From the NCBI GenBank assembly GCA_020746995.1, contig JAGPXD010000001.1:2418001-2482000 (forward strand): a stretch of 64,000 nucleotides of DNA. The letters run 5' to 3'. Of this stretch, positions 36,543 through 46,432 are shown piece after piece. The notes below the pieces were generated by a model. The model ran no database searches and was not told the origin of the DNA. It saw only the letters and a list, made by a program, of their open reading frames with translations. The position numbers were made by a program, and so were the translations under genes. Every line of letters starts with the position of its first letter. Position 1 is the stretch's first letter. The DNA comes from Plectosphaerella cucumerina. Taxonomy: Eukaryota; Ascomycota; Sordariomycetes; Glomerellales; Plectosphaerellaceae.

Positions 36543-37788
36543 TCAGTTGTCCCTCCACTCCGAACCGTTCTGGATACCGCCGGTCGGCGACCCGACCTGG
36601 TTGCGAGAATCGTTGTTGCTGGAAGACCCGCCCACCAGGTCGTCCTCCTCGTCGAGGGCCAGGGCCAGTTCATCGGGGTCCCGCATCTTCGCATCGGGCT
36701 CGATGGCGTCCTCAAAATCGGCGTGGGCACTGTTGGCGCGCTCTGTGTCTAGGACGCCGTCGTCGGCACTGACCGAGATGCCGCGGGTACCCCACTTGGG
36801 ACGGCCTGCGGCGCCGCGGCTGGACTGGCTGTTGCCTCCAAGGGCAGGCGCGCTCTCCTCGTCGTCGTCGGACTGGATCTCGGTGCGCTTGCCGAAGAGC
36901 CTGTGGATGAGCCAGCCGCGGCGCATGTCGTCAGCGTCGACAATGCCCCCGTTACGGAGCTTGACGCGCTGGCGCGTGTAGTACACCCAGGCAAAGTCGA
37001 TGTACATGGCAGTCTGGATGATGCCGAAGACGACGGAGACGGCGTTGGGCTTCCTGTCGGCCATGTCGAACTCGCGGGTGATCCAGCCGAGGAGGTACAG
37101 GGCGCGGTACGATCCGAGGGCGACGAGGTAGAACGAGTCGATAACGGTCGGGACAGTCGTCTGGCGGAGGAGGAGGAGCTGGGGCAGGATGCAGACGGAT
37201 TCGAGGATCTGCGAGAAGTCCCAGATCCACTACCTGGCCGTTAGCAGGTGATTCCTGGCACTGCGGGCTTTCGAGGTGGTACGTACGACGAACATGCTCC
37301 AGTGTTCCTTGGGCTCCAGGATCAGCATGGCAAAGGGCGACAGGAGCAGCGAGCCGCCGAGGGCGCCAACGCCGGCCTTCCACGACACCTCACGCTCGCG
37401 GGAGCGCGGGTAGATCCACTGCATGATGCCGCAGGTGTAGAAGGAGGAGAGGATGTAGAACACCTTGAAGAAGCGATTCCACAGCATCTGCTCTTTAAAG
37501 AGGTCGGTGTATCGCGTGCAGAAGACGAGGGTGTAGAGGCCCTGGGTGATCAGGGAGACGCCTGCGAGGATGCGTGTCAGAGAGGGGGGCATCTTCTGGA
37601 GGGGGTCTTATCTGCGCCACGTACCCTCGGCGCTCCTGTTGCGGTGGATGGCGAACAGGAGGATGCATTTCGATGCGAGGTGGGAGCAATCGCCCAGCAG
37701 GCGGAATATCTATCGCAGAGCCATCGTCAGCTTCTTGGTCCTTGGGCGCCAGATGAGAGAGTCTTTCACGCACGTTCCAGGCCGTCAT
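36543..37788 (-). CDS. ERD2: K/HDEL receptor (Erd2 family) with long C-terminal acidic extension, 353 aa
   Basis: Exons are 37788-37774 (15 nt), 37709-37625, 37561-37287 and 37229-36543. Introns are 64, 63 and 57 nt, and every phase closes. The first about 235 residues align by eye with Erd2/KDELR: IFRLLGDCSHLASK at the N-terminus, TRYTDLF, LESVCILPQL, SYRALYLLGWITR and TAMYIDFAWVYY. Residues important for binding the HDEL signal (Arg in FRLLGD, Asp in RYTDLF, Glu in QILES, Arg in YRALYL and in WITR) are present. The protein then continues for about 115 residues that are acidic and Ser/Asn-rich, whereas typical Erd2 ends just after helix 7. It retrieves ER chaperones from the Golgi in COPI vesicles. 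Confidence 0.88.
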
Positions 37789-39440
37789 GGTGCTCGCGTG
37801 GAAGCTCCGAGGGGAAACGCGGAGCTAGCTTCGGTGCGACTCGTTACTTGTGTTGCCGCAGGCTCGAGAGGTGCGCACCATGCAATGGGACCAGTCGCGC
37901 GATCCGTATGCCGGGATATATGAGGTGTTTCGGGGTGATTGAGGATGACCGTTGGGGGCCTATCGAGGGGTTGTTGATGTCTGGGCGAGGCAGAGCTCCG
38001 GTATCGTAGGCAGAAGGGAAACGAGAGGTGGGAGCTTGCGTAAGGTGGTCGTGTCACATCACCCTTCAAGGGTGTCCCCTCGGATCCACAGTGCTAAGGC
38101 GCCGGGGTCGCACCCAGGCCCCACCGTGCACATGGCTCGGAGCCGGTGCTCATCTGGGATGGAGGCTGGGCCCGAGGTTGTTGTCATGTCACAACCTTTG
38201 ACTGATGGAATCCATGAGAAGCTGAGGGTGGATTTGAGCAGCAATCGACCACATTTTGACAACAGAATCGAGATGATCGACGTCACACTCGACTGGACGA
38301 AACCGGATCGACATTTCACGGTCGTGGCTCGATTCAGGCGGGAAGAGGTCCAGCAGCTGGCTTGTTTCATCGGCCAAGTGTCTGTTTACGAATAACAACC
38401 CAAGTCCTCGCCCCTTCCGTCCGAGTATTTTCTTTTGGTTACCTAATCCATTCTTTCTGATCTGTATCCTTCCGCAACTCTGATAGCTACCTTCGTTCGA
38501 CGATACAACCGTCTCGGTGGCGGGGGGTGACAGGATCTGCACGTTGCAGAGTCTCCTCGACCAGTCAATAAAGGGTGTAAGGTAAACGAGCAGAGCCGAG
38601 ACGAGATGAAGAGGAACCGGGTTGACTTGATCTCCTCAATGTGCAGGTTTACTGGAGAGCTGGAGGCAATAGTCCGTCATTCCAGGTCATCCAGACAGAC
38701 CAAGGGGGTGAAACTGCCTCAAGAGTGGATTGCACCAAACGAGACGAAGAATCCCGGTACAAGACTTACACTGTTGCCCAACCACATGAGATGATGGGAA
38801 TGTAGCGAGAATCTGTGTAATGTAGTCTCAAAGACGCGCTGAAGTTTGAACAATCGTCGAGGACAAGCTTGAACCATATGTGCTCAAATACGCTGAAACG
38901 TCCATCATGCATCGTTGATGTGGTAATGGGTTGGCGAGGAGTTGCGTGGGCAGCCAGGACGTAAATGCCAGGAGGAATGCAAGCTGGCGAGAGTGGCGGT
39001 TTTGTTCTTAAAGTCAGTAGTGCAGGTGAAGAGATAGCAGGATGCTTTGGACAAACAATGTTTCATGGTGGTCAGCCTCTCAATCATCTTCAACTACCTA
39101 CGTAGTTCCTCGGAAAGTGATCGGTCTGTCGAGAGATTGTCTGCGAGTGTCAGTCAGCTGTGAGAATGTTTTCCGAAGAATTAAGCAGCGGCTATGCCTT
39201 TCTGATTCACATGGTAGATTAGCCTGGGTTGCACGACTTTAGTTCATGGAATACCAAGCTGACAGAAACGCAATTGTATGAACATCGATGAAGCAAGCAG
39301 CTTTAAGTCATAGTGCAGCGGTCCATGTGTCTCCAATACCAGCGCTTCTCTCAATGCGTACTCAAAAATGTTCAATTCCAACTCCAGGCTTCCCTAATGT
39401 TTCGATGTAATCGACGCACCCAATGATGTCTTCCTCCCCT
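37789..39440. other. Intergenic, 1.65 kb
   Basis: This is the upstream region of the ERD2-like gene, extending to the 3' end of the cysteine-rich small gene. ORFs such as 37952-38395 (+) and 38059-38370 (-) overlap one another antisense and show no motif. A small inverted repeat (AACTAC/GTAGTT) lies near 39092-39106. No gene is supported. Confidence 0.5.
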
Positions 39441-39685
39441 TCAGCAACACATCTCATCGCAGGCGCAGAGGCCGCAGCACATCTCGCATCCCGCCTCCTC
39501 ACCGCCACGAAGTCCAAGCTGAGGTTCCGGCTGAGGCTCTGCTGTCTGTGATACGAGCTTGTGGTTAGTGATGTTGTCAGATGAAGGGATGCTGCGAGAA
39601 GACTCACGGGCTGCTGAGAGACGACGTCGGACGGGAGTGCCATCTGCTGCTGGGCGGCGGGAGCTTCTTGCGTGGCAGCAGGCAT
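39441..39685 (-). CDS. Small cysteine-rich protein, 60 aa (CC-x-x-C-x-C type tail)
   Basis: Exons are 39685-39608 and 39545-39441, with a 62-nt intron (GTGAGT, branch CACTAAC, acceptor CACAG). Ignoring the intron gives a longer but featureless ORF. Splicing switches frame and yields a product ending LRGGEEAGCEMCCGLCACDEMCC, of which the last 12 residues include six of the seven cysteines. The N-terminal 35 residues are Ala/Gln/Pro-rich and likely disordered. The layout (low-complexity N-terminus, RGG, Cys-rich C-terminus) resembles the short fungal cysteine-rich proteins related to CYSTM modules, which in yeast and plants are membrane-associated and stress-linked. A TATA box at 39833-39839 places transcription initiation so that this ATG is the first in the mRNA. 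No signal peptide is present. The function is unknown. Confidence 0.7.
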
Positions 39686-40362
39686 TGTGGATGCAAAATT
39701 GGCCAAGTTCTCTGACTGGAGGCTGCTGGTGTCTGGTGCAGATGAGTTTCGCTCGAGTGTGGCGGTGTTGTAGAGTAAATGTGGTGATCGTGTGTCCAAG
39801 ACTACAGGAGGTGAGATCTGGGCCAAAGAGCCATTTATACCACTCCCCCCTGACTTACATCAAGGAAAAGCCCCTGCTCCATTACCGTCATTTGGCGCCT
39901 CGCCTTGGTTGTTGTCGTGCAACACTCGCTCAGTAAGTGCTCGACCATCCACTTCCGGCACCGCGAACTAAACCTTGCCCCATGCCGAATCCCGAGATGC
40001 TTTCGCGTCCCCCAACCACGAAAGTTGCCGTCTCGGCAAAGCGGCTCACGCGCTGTTACTGCCCATGACGACGCCTGCCCCAGAGCTGGACCGCTCGAAA
40101 ATACCAAGTAAGGTCAGCCAGGCGGGCGCCGGCCGGGGACATTGCAGTGCTTAGCACCTTTAGTCGCCTCGCGGGGCAGACAGACATTCAGGGGCGCCAC
40201 CGAAAATAGCCATCGCGCGAACTAGACAGGTGCCGGCGGCCGGTCCCGCCGAGGGCGTGCCGGCATCGCGACGGCTCATTTGACACACTATTCTGGGGTA
40301 TCATGCTCATTGTCTTCGTTAAGTCCCTTTGGAGGGAGGCCTCGTCCGCTGGACCGAGGGCT
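39686..40362. other. Intergenic, 677 bp
   Basis: This stretch holds the promoter of the cysteine-rich gene (with its TATA box) and the 3' flank of the Ame1-like gene. Nothing else is supported. Confidence 0.5.
39833..39839 (-). promoter_or_regulatory. TATA box of the small cysteine-rich gene
   Basis: TATAAAT on the minus strand lies about 150 bp upstream of the ATG at 39685. An in-frame ATG at 39826 is only 7 bp downstream of this box and so would be upstream of the expected transcription start, which supports 39685 as the true start. Confidence 0.55.
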
Positions 40363-42441
40363 CTAGCGAGCCGCCTCCATCGCTGCCGCCGCCCGCTCCA
40401 GGAACGCATTGAACTCTTTCAGCTGCCTCAGCGTCCCACCCGTGTCGCTCTTCGTCGAGCCCTGCTCCGAGAGACGCGCCACTTGCAGCTCGAGATTGGC
40501 CAGATCCGCCTGCTTCTCCTGTGCTGGTGATAGATCCGGTGCCGATCTGCCGCGCTCGATGGCAAGCTCGACGTCATGAAGTGCCGACGATAGGTCGAGT
40601 TGGCCCTGCTTGAGTGTCAGCTGGCACAGCTACTGGAGGATGGGTCAGGGGTAGTCTTACAATGGCGTCCTCTCTTCGCTTCTCGTGCTTGGCCCGGATG
40701 GCGTCCTTCCGGATGGCAACGTGCTCGCGCTCTGCCCTGAGTCGCTGGATCTCGTCCCGCAGATCGGTCTTTTCACGCTTCTCCTGTTTGATGCGCTGGC
40801 GCAGCGCATGGGCGTGGTCGACGTTGATGGTCTGGAACTTTGTTAGCTCACCTCGCCACTGCTGGTACTGTCCTACGTACATGCTCCAAGAAGTGAAGGC
40901 GAAGCTCCTTCTGAAACTCTACCAGGGCGCGGATCTTGGTGTTCACCTCACGCTTTGCGGCAGCATCAGTCACACGGACCCTCGTCTCTTGTAGACTGCT
41001 CATCGCGGTGTCGATGACCTCGCTGTACAATGTCGACAGAACATCAATGCAATTGACCCCAGAGCGATTGGCGTAGGGGATGTCGGCGGTGTGAATGTTG
41101 AACTCCTGGGTCTCCCCTTCAGAGACACGCCTCCTTTTGGAAAACCGCTGAGTGAGGATGACCAGATCATTCGCTTCCCCTTCGCCGCCTGCTCTCTTCG
41201 TACGGCGCTTCTTGGCCGGTCTTGAAGCAACCTCTTGTGATTCGGCGGGTGCCTCTGCTGGCTTGCGGCGGCCCTGTTTTTGCTTTGCAGGGCTCACCTT
41301 CTCGGGCTTCCGTCGGCGCTTGCGTGCTGGCTCTGGCGACTCTTCCACTGGCTCGATTGACGACGGCCGCAGCTCTTGGGTCGTTTCGTTCGCGGGCTCT
41401 TCAGTTGCGACAGAGGCTTCAGCTGGCTCTTCGATCGCTTGCGCCGGGCTGCGACGCTTTCTTCCACGACGCACTTTCGCAACCTCAGCCGGCGAGGCCT
41501 CCTCCACCTCAGGGCTGTTATGTTCCTCTGCCGCAGGAGTTGCGGCCTTCTCCTGTTCCGGCTGTGGTTCTGGCGTCGGTGTCTTTGGTTTCTGGGGGGA
41601 TGAGAGATCTGGAGATGCCTCGTTCCGAAGGCGAGAGCCGCGATAAGTCTGTTCTGGGGACAGCTCGTCTGGCTCTTCGGCCTCTGGCGCCTGAGGGCTA
41701 CCCCGTGGGCGGGTTGAACTGCGTCTGATCCTGCTGGTGCGTTGTTCTGACGGTGACGATAGGGGATCAGCGTCCTCGAGATCGACAGAGCTGATCATCT
41801 GCTGAAGCTTTGCGGCCGAGCTCGACACTTCGCTTGACCTGACGCTTCGTCTTTGCCCCGTCCCTGGCGCTTTAATGGGGCTTTCGCCGACCTCCTCTAG
41901 AAGAATTGTCCGCTGTGATGCAAGTGATCTGGCGGACCCCAGCGCATCTCGGGCTCTGGCCGACAGTTGAAGCAAGTCCTCCTGCCCAGTATCAGACCCT
42001 GATGCACGAGTACGGCCGGCCACCGGAGTCGTGGCTTCCACGAGAGGAATGTCGTAAGGATCCGGCCGTCCCTCCGTTGGTTCTGGCTCCGGCGCCGCAT
42101 CGCTTATTCTTATCGCAGTATTGGGTTCTTCTGGGTCGTCCGCACTTCCAAAGATGTCCTGCTCTGGAGTTCTTGCGGACGGTGTCGAGGGAGTGCTGGT
42201 ATCGCTCGTGGTAGATCCGTCGTCTGTGGTGGTGTTGTCGTCGCCCCCGAGCTCGATCTGGAATGAAACATCGTCGACCTCGACTTGGCCATGTCTACAG
42301 TGCATCAGTACAAAGATCTGGATGGGATAGCTGCTGGCTTACCCAGTGCCGCGGATGCGCTGCTGCATGCGCTCGGCACGCGCTGTTGTTTGGTTAGTGC
42401 GCGTCGCGGGGTCGCTGACTTGGAATCGACATACTAGCCAT
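40363..42441 (-). CDS. AME1: Ame1/CENP-U-like inner kinetochore protein, about 624 aa
   Basis: Exons are 42441-42435 (7 nt), 42382-42343 (40 nt), 42294-40881, 40831-40661 and 40605-40363. The joined start reads MATRAERMQQRIRGTGHGQVEV, a short basic N-terminus followed by an acidic segment. Residues 40-370 are disordered, with many SP sites and AT-hook-like basic patches (RRGRKRRS, KQKQGRRKP). The C-terminal 200 residues are helical/coiled coil, starting at SGVNCIDVLSTLYSEVID and ending in ALHDVELAIERGR and a final coil; this is the region expected to pair with Okp1/CENP-Q in COMA. Ame1 bridges centromeric nucleosomes to Mis12/Ndc80. The last acceptor is ambiguous: several in-frame AGs exist, and the 55-nt intron with a CTGAC branch site is preferred. 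The family call rests on the C-terminal pattern. Confidence 0.72.
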
Positions 42442-42942
42442 CGTGTCGGAAGCTGTAATGAGCGTCGGATGCCTCCTTTACAGTGATCTGACTGAAGATG
42501 CGATGCGATCCGACCGCATTGTTGTCGGTCTCGTCGTTGCTGTGTGCGCCGAGACAGTTGGTGATGTTGACGCTGGGCGCGTTTGTCAAATGGCCCACCA
42601 CTGAGACGCGTTCACTGCAGGTGCTGTCCCGCGGGGCGTCCAGGTGCCCCGCCCCCAAATCCCAGCGGGTTGGAGGGCCCACCCGGCACCTGGGGCACTG
42701 GACGCTTGGCGCTGTAACCACCCTGGTGCCTGTCCCGGCCTGGACCTGCAGGCACCCAAGACTTTGCCTCTTCATCATCAAAATGGTCATGCATCTAGGA
42801 GACGAGTGCGCTTTCAGAACGAAATGTTTAATCTTGAATGACAATTGATTGACGACTCCAGGAAACGCTATGTGTACAGTACTCATTTTATGTACCCTCG
42901 CCTCGCAAGGCCGCTAACGAGCATCTCAACACCGTGATGCCC
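42442..42942. other. Intergenic, 501 bp
   Basis: This stretch holds the promoter of the Ame1-like gene and the 3' flank of the LicD-like gene. No feature is recognised. Confidence 0.5.
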
Positions 42943-44062
42943 TCATAAATCTTCCCCGATTGATTGTGACACCCATTCGCTCTTGCTGTCATCAAAGTCA
43001 TAACTACAAGTAAAGCAAAGTCAGCACAAATAGGGAGATATGGGGTAGAGCCACGGACTTCTTAAACTTCTTGTCTGTCAGAGCTTCCTTGCCGTACTCC
43101 TTGACAAGGAGGTCTCTGTACTCGAAAGGTATTCGAACGGGCACATTCTCGAACTTGGTGTCAAGAAGTGGGAAGATTGACGTGTACTAAATAGTCAGAA
43201 TGAAGACCGCATACTCAGTTGGGTCGCGCACCTTGAACTTCTGCCTGTCTTTGCAGATGATGAAGCCCTCTCCTGCTGGGATGTTGGTGTCGTATCTGGC
43301 CGTCGATATGTCCAAGTAAAGCCCCGTCTCAGTATCGATCCACCTCGCATCCACGGCGTTGGAGGATTCCTCGCTGTCTCGGTCTGTGTAATGAGGGTTG
43401 ATGTCCAGCAGGTATTTTCGGCCCTTTGGAATAGCCGAGTACTCGTAGTAGTGGGTGGTCATGTTGTAGAAAGCGGCCAGATGGTAGAGGGTCGTTTCTG
43501 TGATGAAGACGCTGTGATGGTCTTCCCACGGGAGGGACTGGCCTCCTGATTAGCCATCACCCCCAATTCCGAGATATCCAATGCGTACCTTCTTGTTCCA
43601 CCACCAGCCGAGAAGGCTCTCGTGCATGATCCATGTGTCCATGCCCAGGTCTCTGATCGTTGCAAGGTATGTCTGAATTAGGACCTTGGAGGCTGCCCGG
43701 TGTTCCTCCTTCCCAAGCGCATGCTTCGCGAAGCGATCGTCATAGTTGCCATCGATGCTACCATCCGTCAATTAGCTGACTTCAGGCTTGTGATGATGAA
43801 ATCGAAGAGTGAAGCCAAGACCCGTCTTGGTAGATGCCGGCGTGGAGTCTGCCTGTCACGGCGCTCACGGTTCGTACCTTGAATCTCCTGGCTGCGTGTC
43901 AGCTTAAAAGGCTTCTGCTTGTCAGGTTGAGCCATACGTACCAAAAAACTTGCCCGGTGTGACTTGACCGTCCTCGCTTGAAGGCAACGGATTGCACTGT
44001 GATAGGCATGTCAACCAGGCCAGGCCGAAGGAAAGCGTCGAGATGCGAGCAGACAGCTTCAT
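42943..44062 (-). CDS. LicD-family secreted protein with degenerate catalytic motif, 264 aa
   Basis: Six exons: 44062-43942, 43887-43878 (10 nt), 43757-43589, 43537-43232, 43186-43059 and 43003-42943. A signal peptide (MKLSARISTLSFGLAWLTCL) opens the frame. The 10-nt exon is needed to link it to the conserved DGNYDDRF block. LicD features are LIQTYLATIRDLGMDTWIMHESLLGWWWN, FYNMTTHYYEYSAIPKGRKYLLDINPHY, DARWIDTETGLYLDI and the terminal IPFEYRDLLVKEYG. The fungal family (Mnn4-like) is linked to mannosyl-phosphate transfer in the Golgi or cell wall. Two normally invariant places differ: HGSLLG is HESLLG, and the acidic PWDSDID motif reads PWEDHHS. The gene is intact but the enzyme may be inactive or altered. 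Confidence 0.78.
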
Positions 44063-44766
44063 TGAGATGATTCTGCTGTACCAGCTTCACGATAATGGTG
44101 TGAAAAGGGGATGATAGCACATCGCGCTGGTTCCCAATTATTTCTTCTTTCCATGGTAATGCCCCAGTACGCATCAGCCAGGCTCGCACCAGCCCCATCC
44201 CACCGAAAGGGCGTGGTGATCATCCGGGCTGGAGCTTGATCCCAGTACTACTAGTGGTACGCGCCATCATGCCAACGTCATCTAGCTGGGGCACCGCAAT
44301 CGTTTCAATTCATTCATGGGCATCCCCCAGGCATCCGCATCCTCCGCCGGGAGGCAGAAACGGAACTGTGCCATTTGGTGGAAGTCGCACGGAAACGAAA
44401 TGTGACGAATTCGGACAGCAGTCGTTCCCCGGCTGTCGTCTCATACTACCGTATTTCGTCCGACTCCGGGCCATGTCACATTCCTGCGGCTGATGTCTCC
44501 GCGACCGCCTGCGTGGAGACGACATCGCATTTCTTTTGTTTGGTGCTACAGCTTGCCAATGCGATATTTGACGATGCATCATGTTTGGTACAACGTGCCA
44601 TTCAACTCGAGAGCCTTGCAAGATTCCAAAATATCGAGTCACCACAACGCCCTGTGACCATCATCCTCGTGGTTGTTTGCCTACCACGATCCATCTTGTT
44701 ACAGTATTGTGACAGATTGTACAAAGTGCCACGACGGGCCCCATCGCGACCACCCCCGCGCGCGCC
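44063..44766. other. Intergenic, 704 bp
   Basis: This is the upstream region of the LicD-like gene, up to the stop codon of the twin CX9C gene. No gene or RNA is seen. Confidence 0.5.
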
Positions 44767-45761
44767 TCATTTGATGCGGAAGATATCCGTCACCCGGTCC
44801 TTTATCGTCGTCTTGCCCTGCTCCTCTCTTGCCTTCCTTTCCGCCGCCTGCTCGTCCCACAGCTTCTGCACGTCCTTGGCCACGGCCGCCTTGGCCTGGA
44901 AGTCCGCCCGCAGCGCCGCCTCCTCCGCCGCCCTCTCCTCGACCGGCAGCTTCGCGATCTGCTCGTCCCACTGCTTCCGCAGCTCGACGCCGGGCTCGAT
45001 CTCATTGGCTGGCCGGGGGTACAGCTTGCCGAGATCTGCCACGGGGAGACCCTTCTCCTTGGCGTCCTTGTTGCGCTGCTCTTGCTCCAGCATCTTCGTG
45101 TACAGCGAGTCGGCGTGCATCTGGATGTCGTCCTCGACCTGTTGAGATCGACCGAGCTCGGCACGGTAGCCGAGTGCCTTGAGGAATCTCTGTGTGTCGC
45201 GGCGGTCAGTTGTCTGGGCTCGACCGGCCTGGCACGGGTTCTGCTTTCTGGACTTACGTTCTGCATTGTGTAGCACCTCTCGAACCTCTGGACCTGCTTC
45301 CGGCACATCTGCAGCCGGTCCTCCCAGTCGCCGTGCTTCATGCAGTTGATCCACTCATCCTGCTGGATGGCGCAGTTCTCCAGGGCTGCCTGGGCAATAA
45401 GCTGCTTCCTGTCCTTGAAGCCTTCCAGGACGTCCATCAGCTTCTCGTGGTCCGTCTTGTTCTCGTTCTCCACCTCGCCTTGAGACCTGTACCCCTTCCA
45501 GAGGTGCGCATATCGTCCGTCCTGGAACAGGCTCTCTTTCGGCACTACAGGCTTGTCGTCCGTCTGCTGTGTTGCTGCTGTTGCTGCTGCTGCCGCTGCT
45601 GCCGCTTCTGGATTTGCTTGCGCTGCCTTGGCCTCGGCGTCCACCCGCGCCTCGTACTTGATGGGCGATTCTCGTTGCAGGAAATCTCGAACTTTCGGGT
45701 CGATGGAGCCCAGCGGGTCGGATGACTTCGCGCTGGGCCAGAGGCTGTCGAACCAGCCCAT
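44767..45761 (-). CDS. Twin CX9C protein of unknown function, 308 aa
   Basis: Exons are 45761-45258 and 45189-44767, with a 68-nt intron (GTAAGT...CAG). The N-terminus (MGWFDSLWPSAKSSDPLGSIDPKVRDFLQRESP) precedes an alanine run. Residues about 130-165 carry two CX9C motifs: CAIQQDEWINC and CRKQVQRFERC. These form the helix-turn-helix signature of proteins oxidised by Mia40 in the mitochondrial intermembrane space. The C-terminal half is charged and helical, with PVADLGKLYPRP and a coiled-coil-like stretch. It is longer than usual CHCH proteins (about 80-150 residues). I do not recognise a characterised orthologue; respiratory-chain assembly or cristae organisation would be guesses from the motif class. 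Confidence 0.85.
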
Positions 45762-46432
45762 GGTGGCGATCGTGAATCTGCGCTCGTTTTCGAGGTGCGC
45801 AAGTGGTGTTTGTAGGTTGTGTGTTTCGACTGGATGTTGAATGCGAGTTGAACTTGGGAAGCTCTGTCGCTGTAGAAATTCGCATTACCCAATCATGTGG
45901 CAGGAAGGTCATGATCACGATAGTGCATTTTAGGCATATGCCACACTGTACGCGGGGTCCGGAGCCACGCCCGTCGCAACGATCGACCTCTCGAAAGACC
46001 GCGTGAGTTATGATCGCTAAAGCATCCGTTTACGGTCTCCATACGCGCAAGAACGGTCGTGCTCCATGCCAATCAACCCCCTCAACCAGATGACCATTCG
46101 CAGGACTTATACACGGGCAACGCATAGCTTCAGCCGATCCGAAAGCAAATTCTATCATGTTCCTCTGTAAGCAACGTGGCTGGCACAGACGCCGCGCTCT
46201 ACAACACCACGCTGGGAACCATCTCCAATCCTCCTCGCTCATAGCGCCCCCCAGACATCCATGGGGGTTGATCCTCGCTTGTGAATCACCCATCGCGTAG
46301 CCCCGACCAAGGCAGAGTGAGGAGATCCATGAACGCCGTCTGATGTGGCGTGGCCGAGTTTACGCGCCGATGCCAAACGCATGTTCAACACAGGCGGGCC
46401 ATTGACATCCCACTCATGCAGCTTCCCCAGCT
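45762..46432. other. Intergenic, 671 bp
   Basis: This stretch holds the promoter of the twin CX9C gene and the 3' flank of CKB1. No coding signal is supported. Confidence 0.5.

Noticed and set aside
39362..39826. 154-aa ORF on the minus strand
   Set aside because: It reads through a good 62-nt intron, and its upstream ATG lies only 7 bp downstream of a TATA box. The spliced 60-aa cysteine-rich protein explains the locus better.
40629..40660. 31-nt intron in the Ame1-like gene ending CCAGTAG
   Set aside because: Too short for a fungal spliceosomal intron and with poor branch-site spacing; the 55-nt version ending at 40606 keeps the frame and has a CTGAC branch site.
43899..44198. 99-aa ORF on the minus strand overlapping the LicD-like 5' end
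   Set aside because: It is in a different frame from the signal peptide starting at 44062, which is the frame that splices into the LicD domain.
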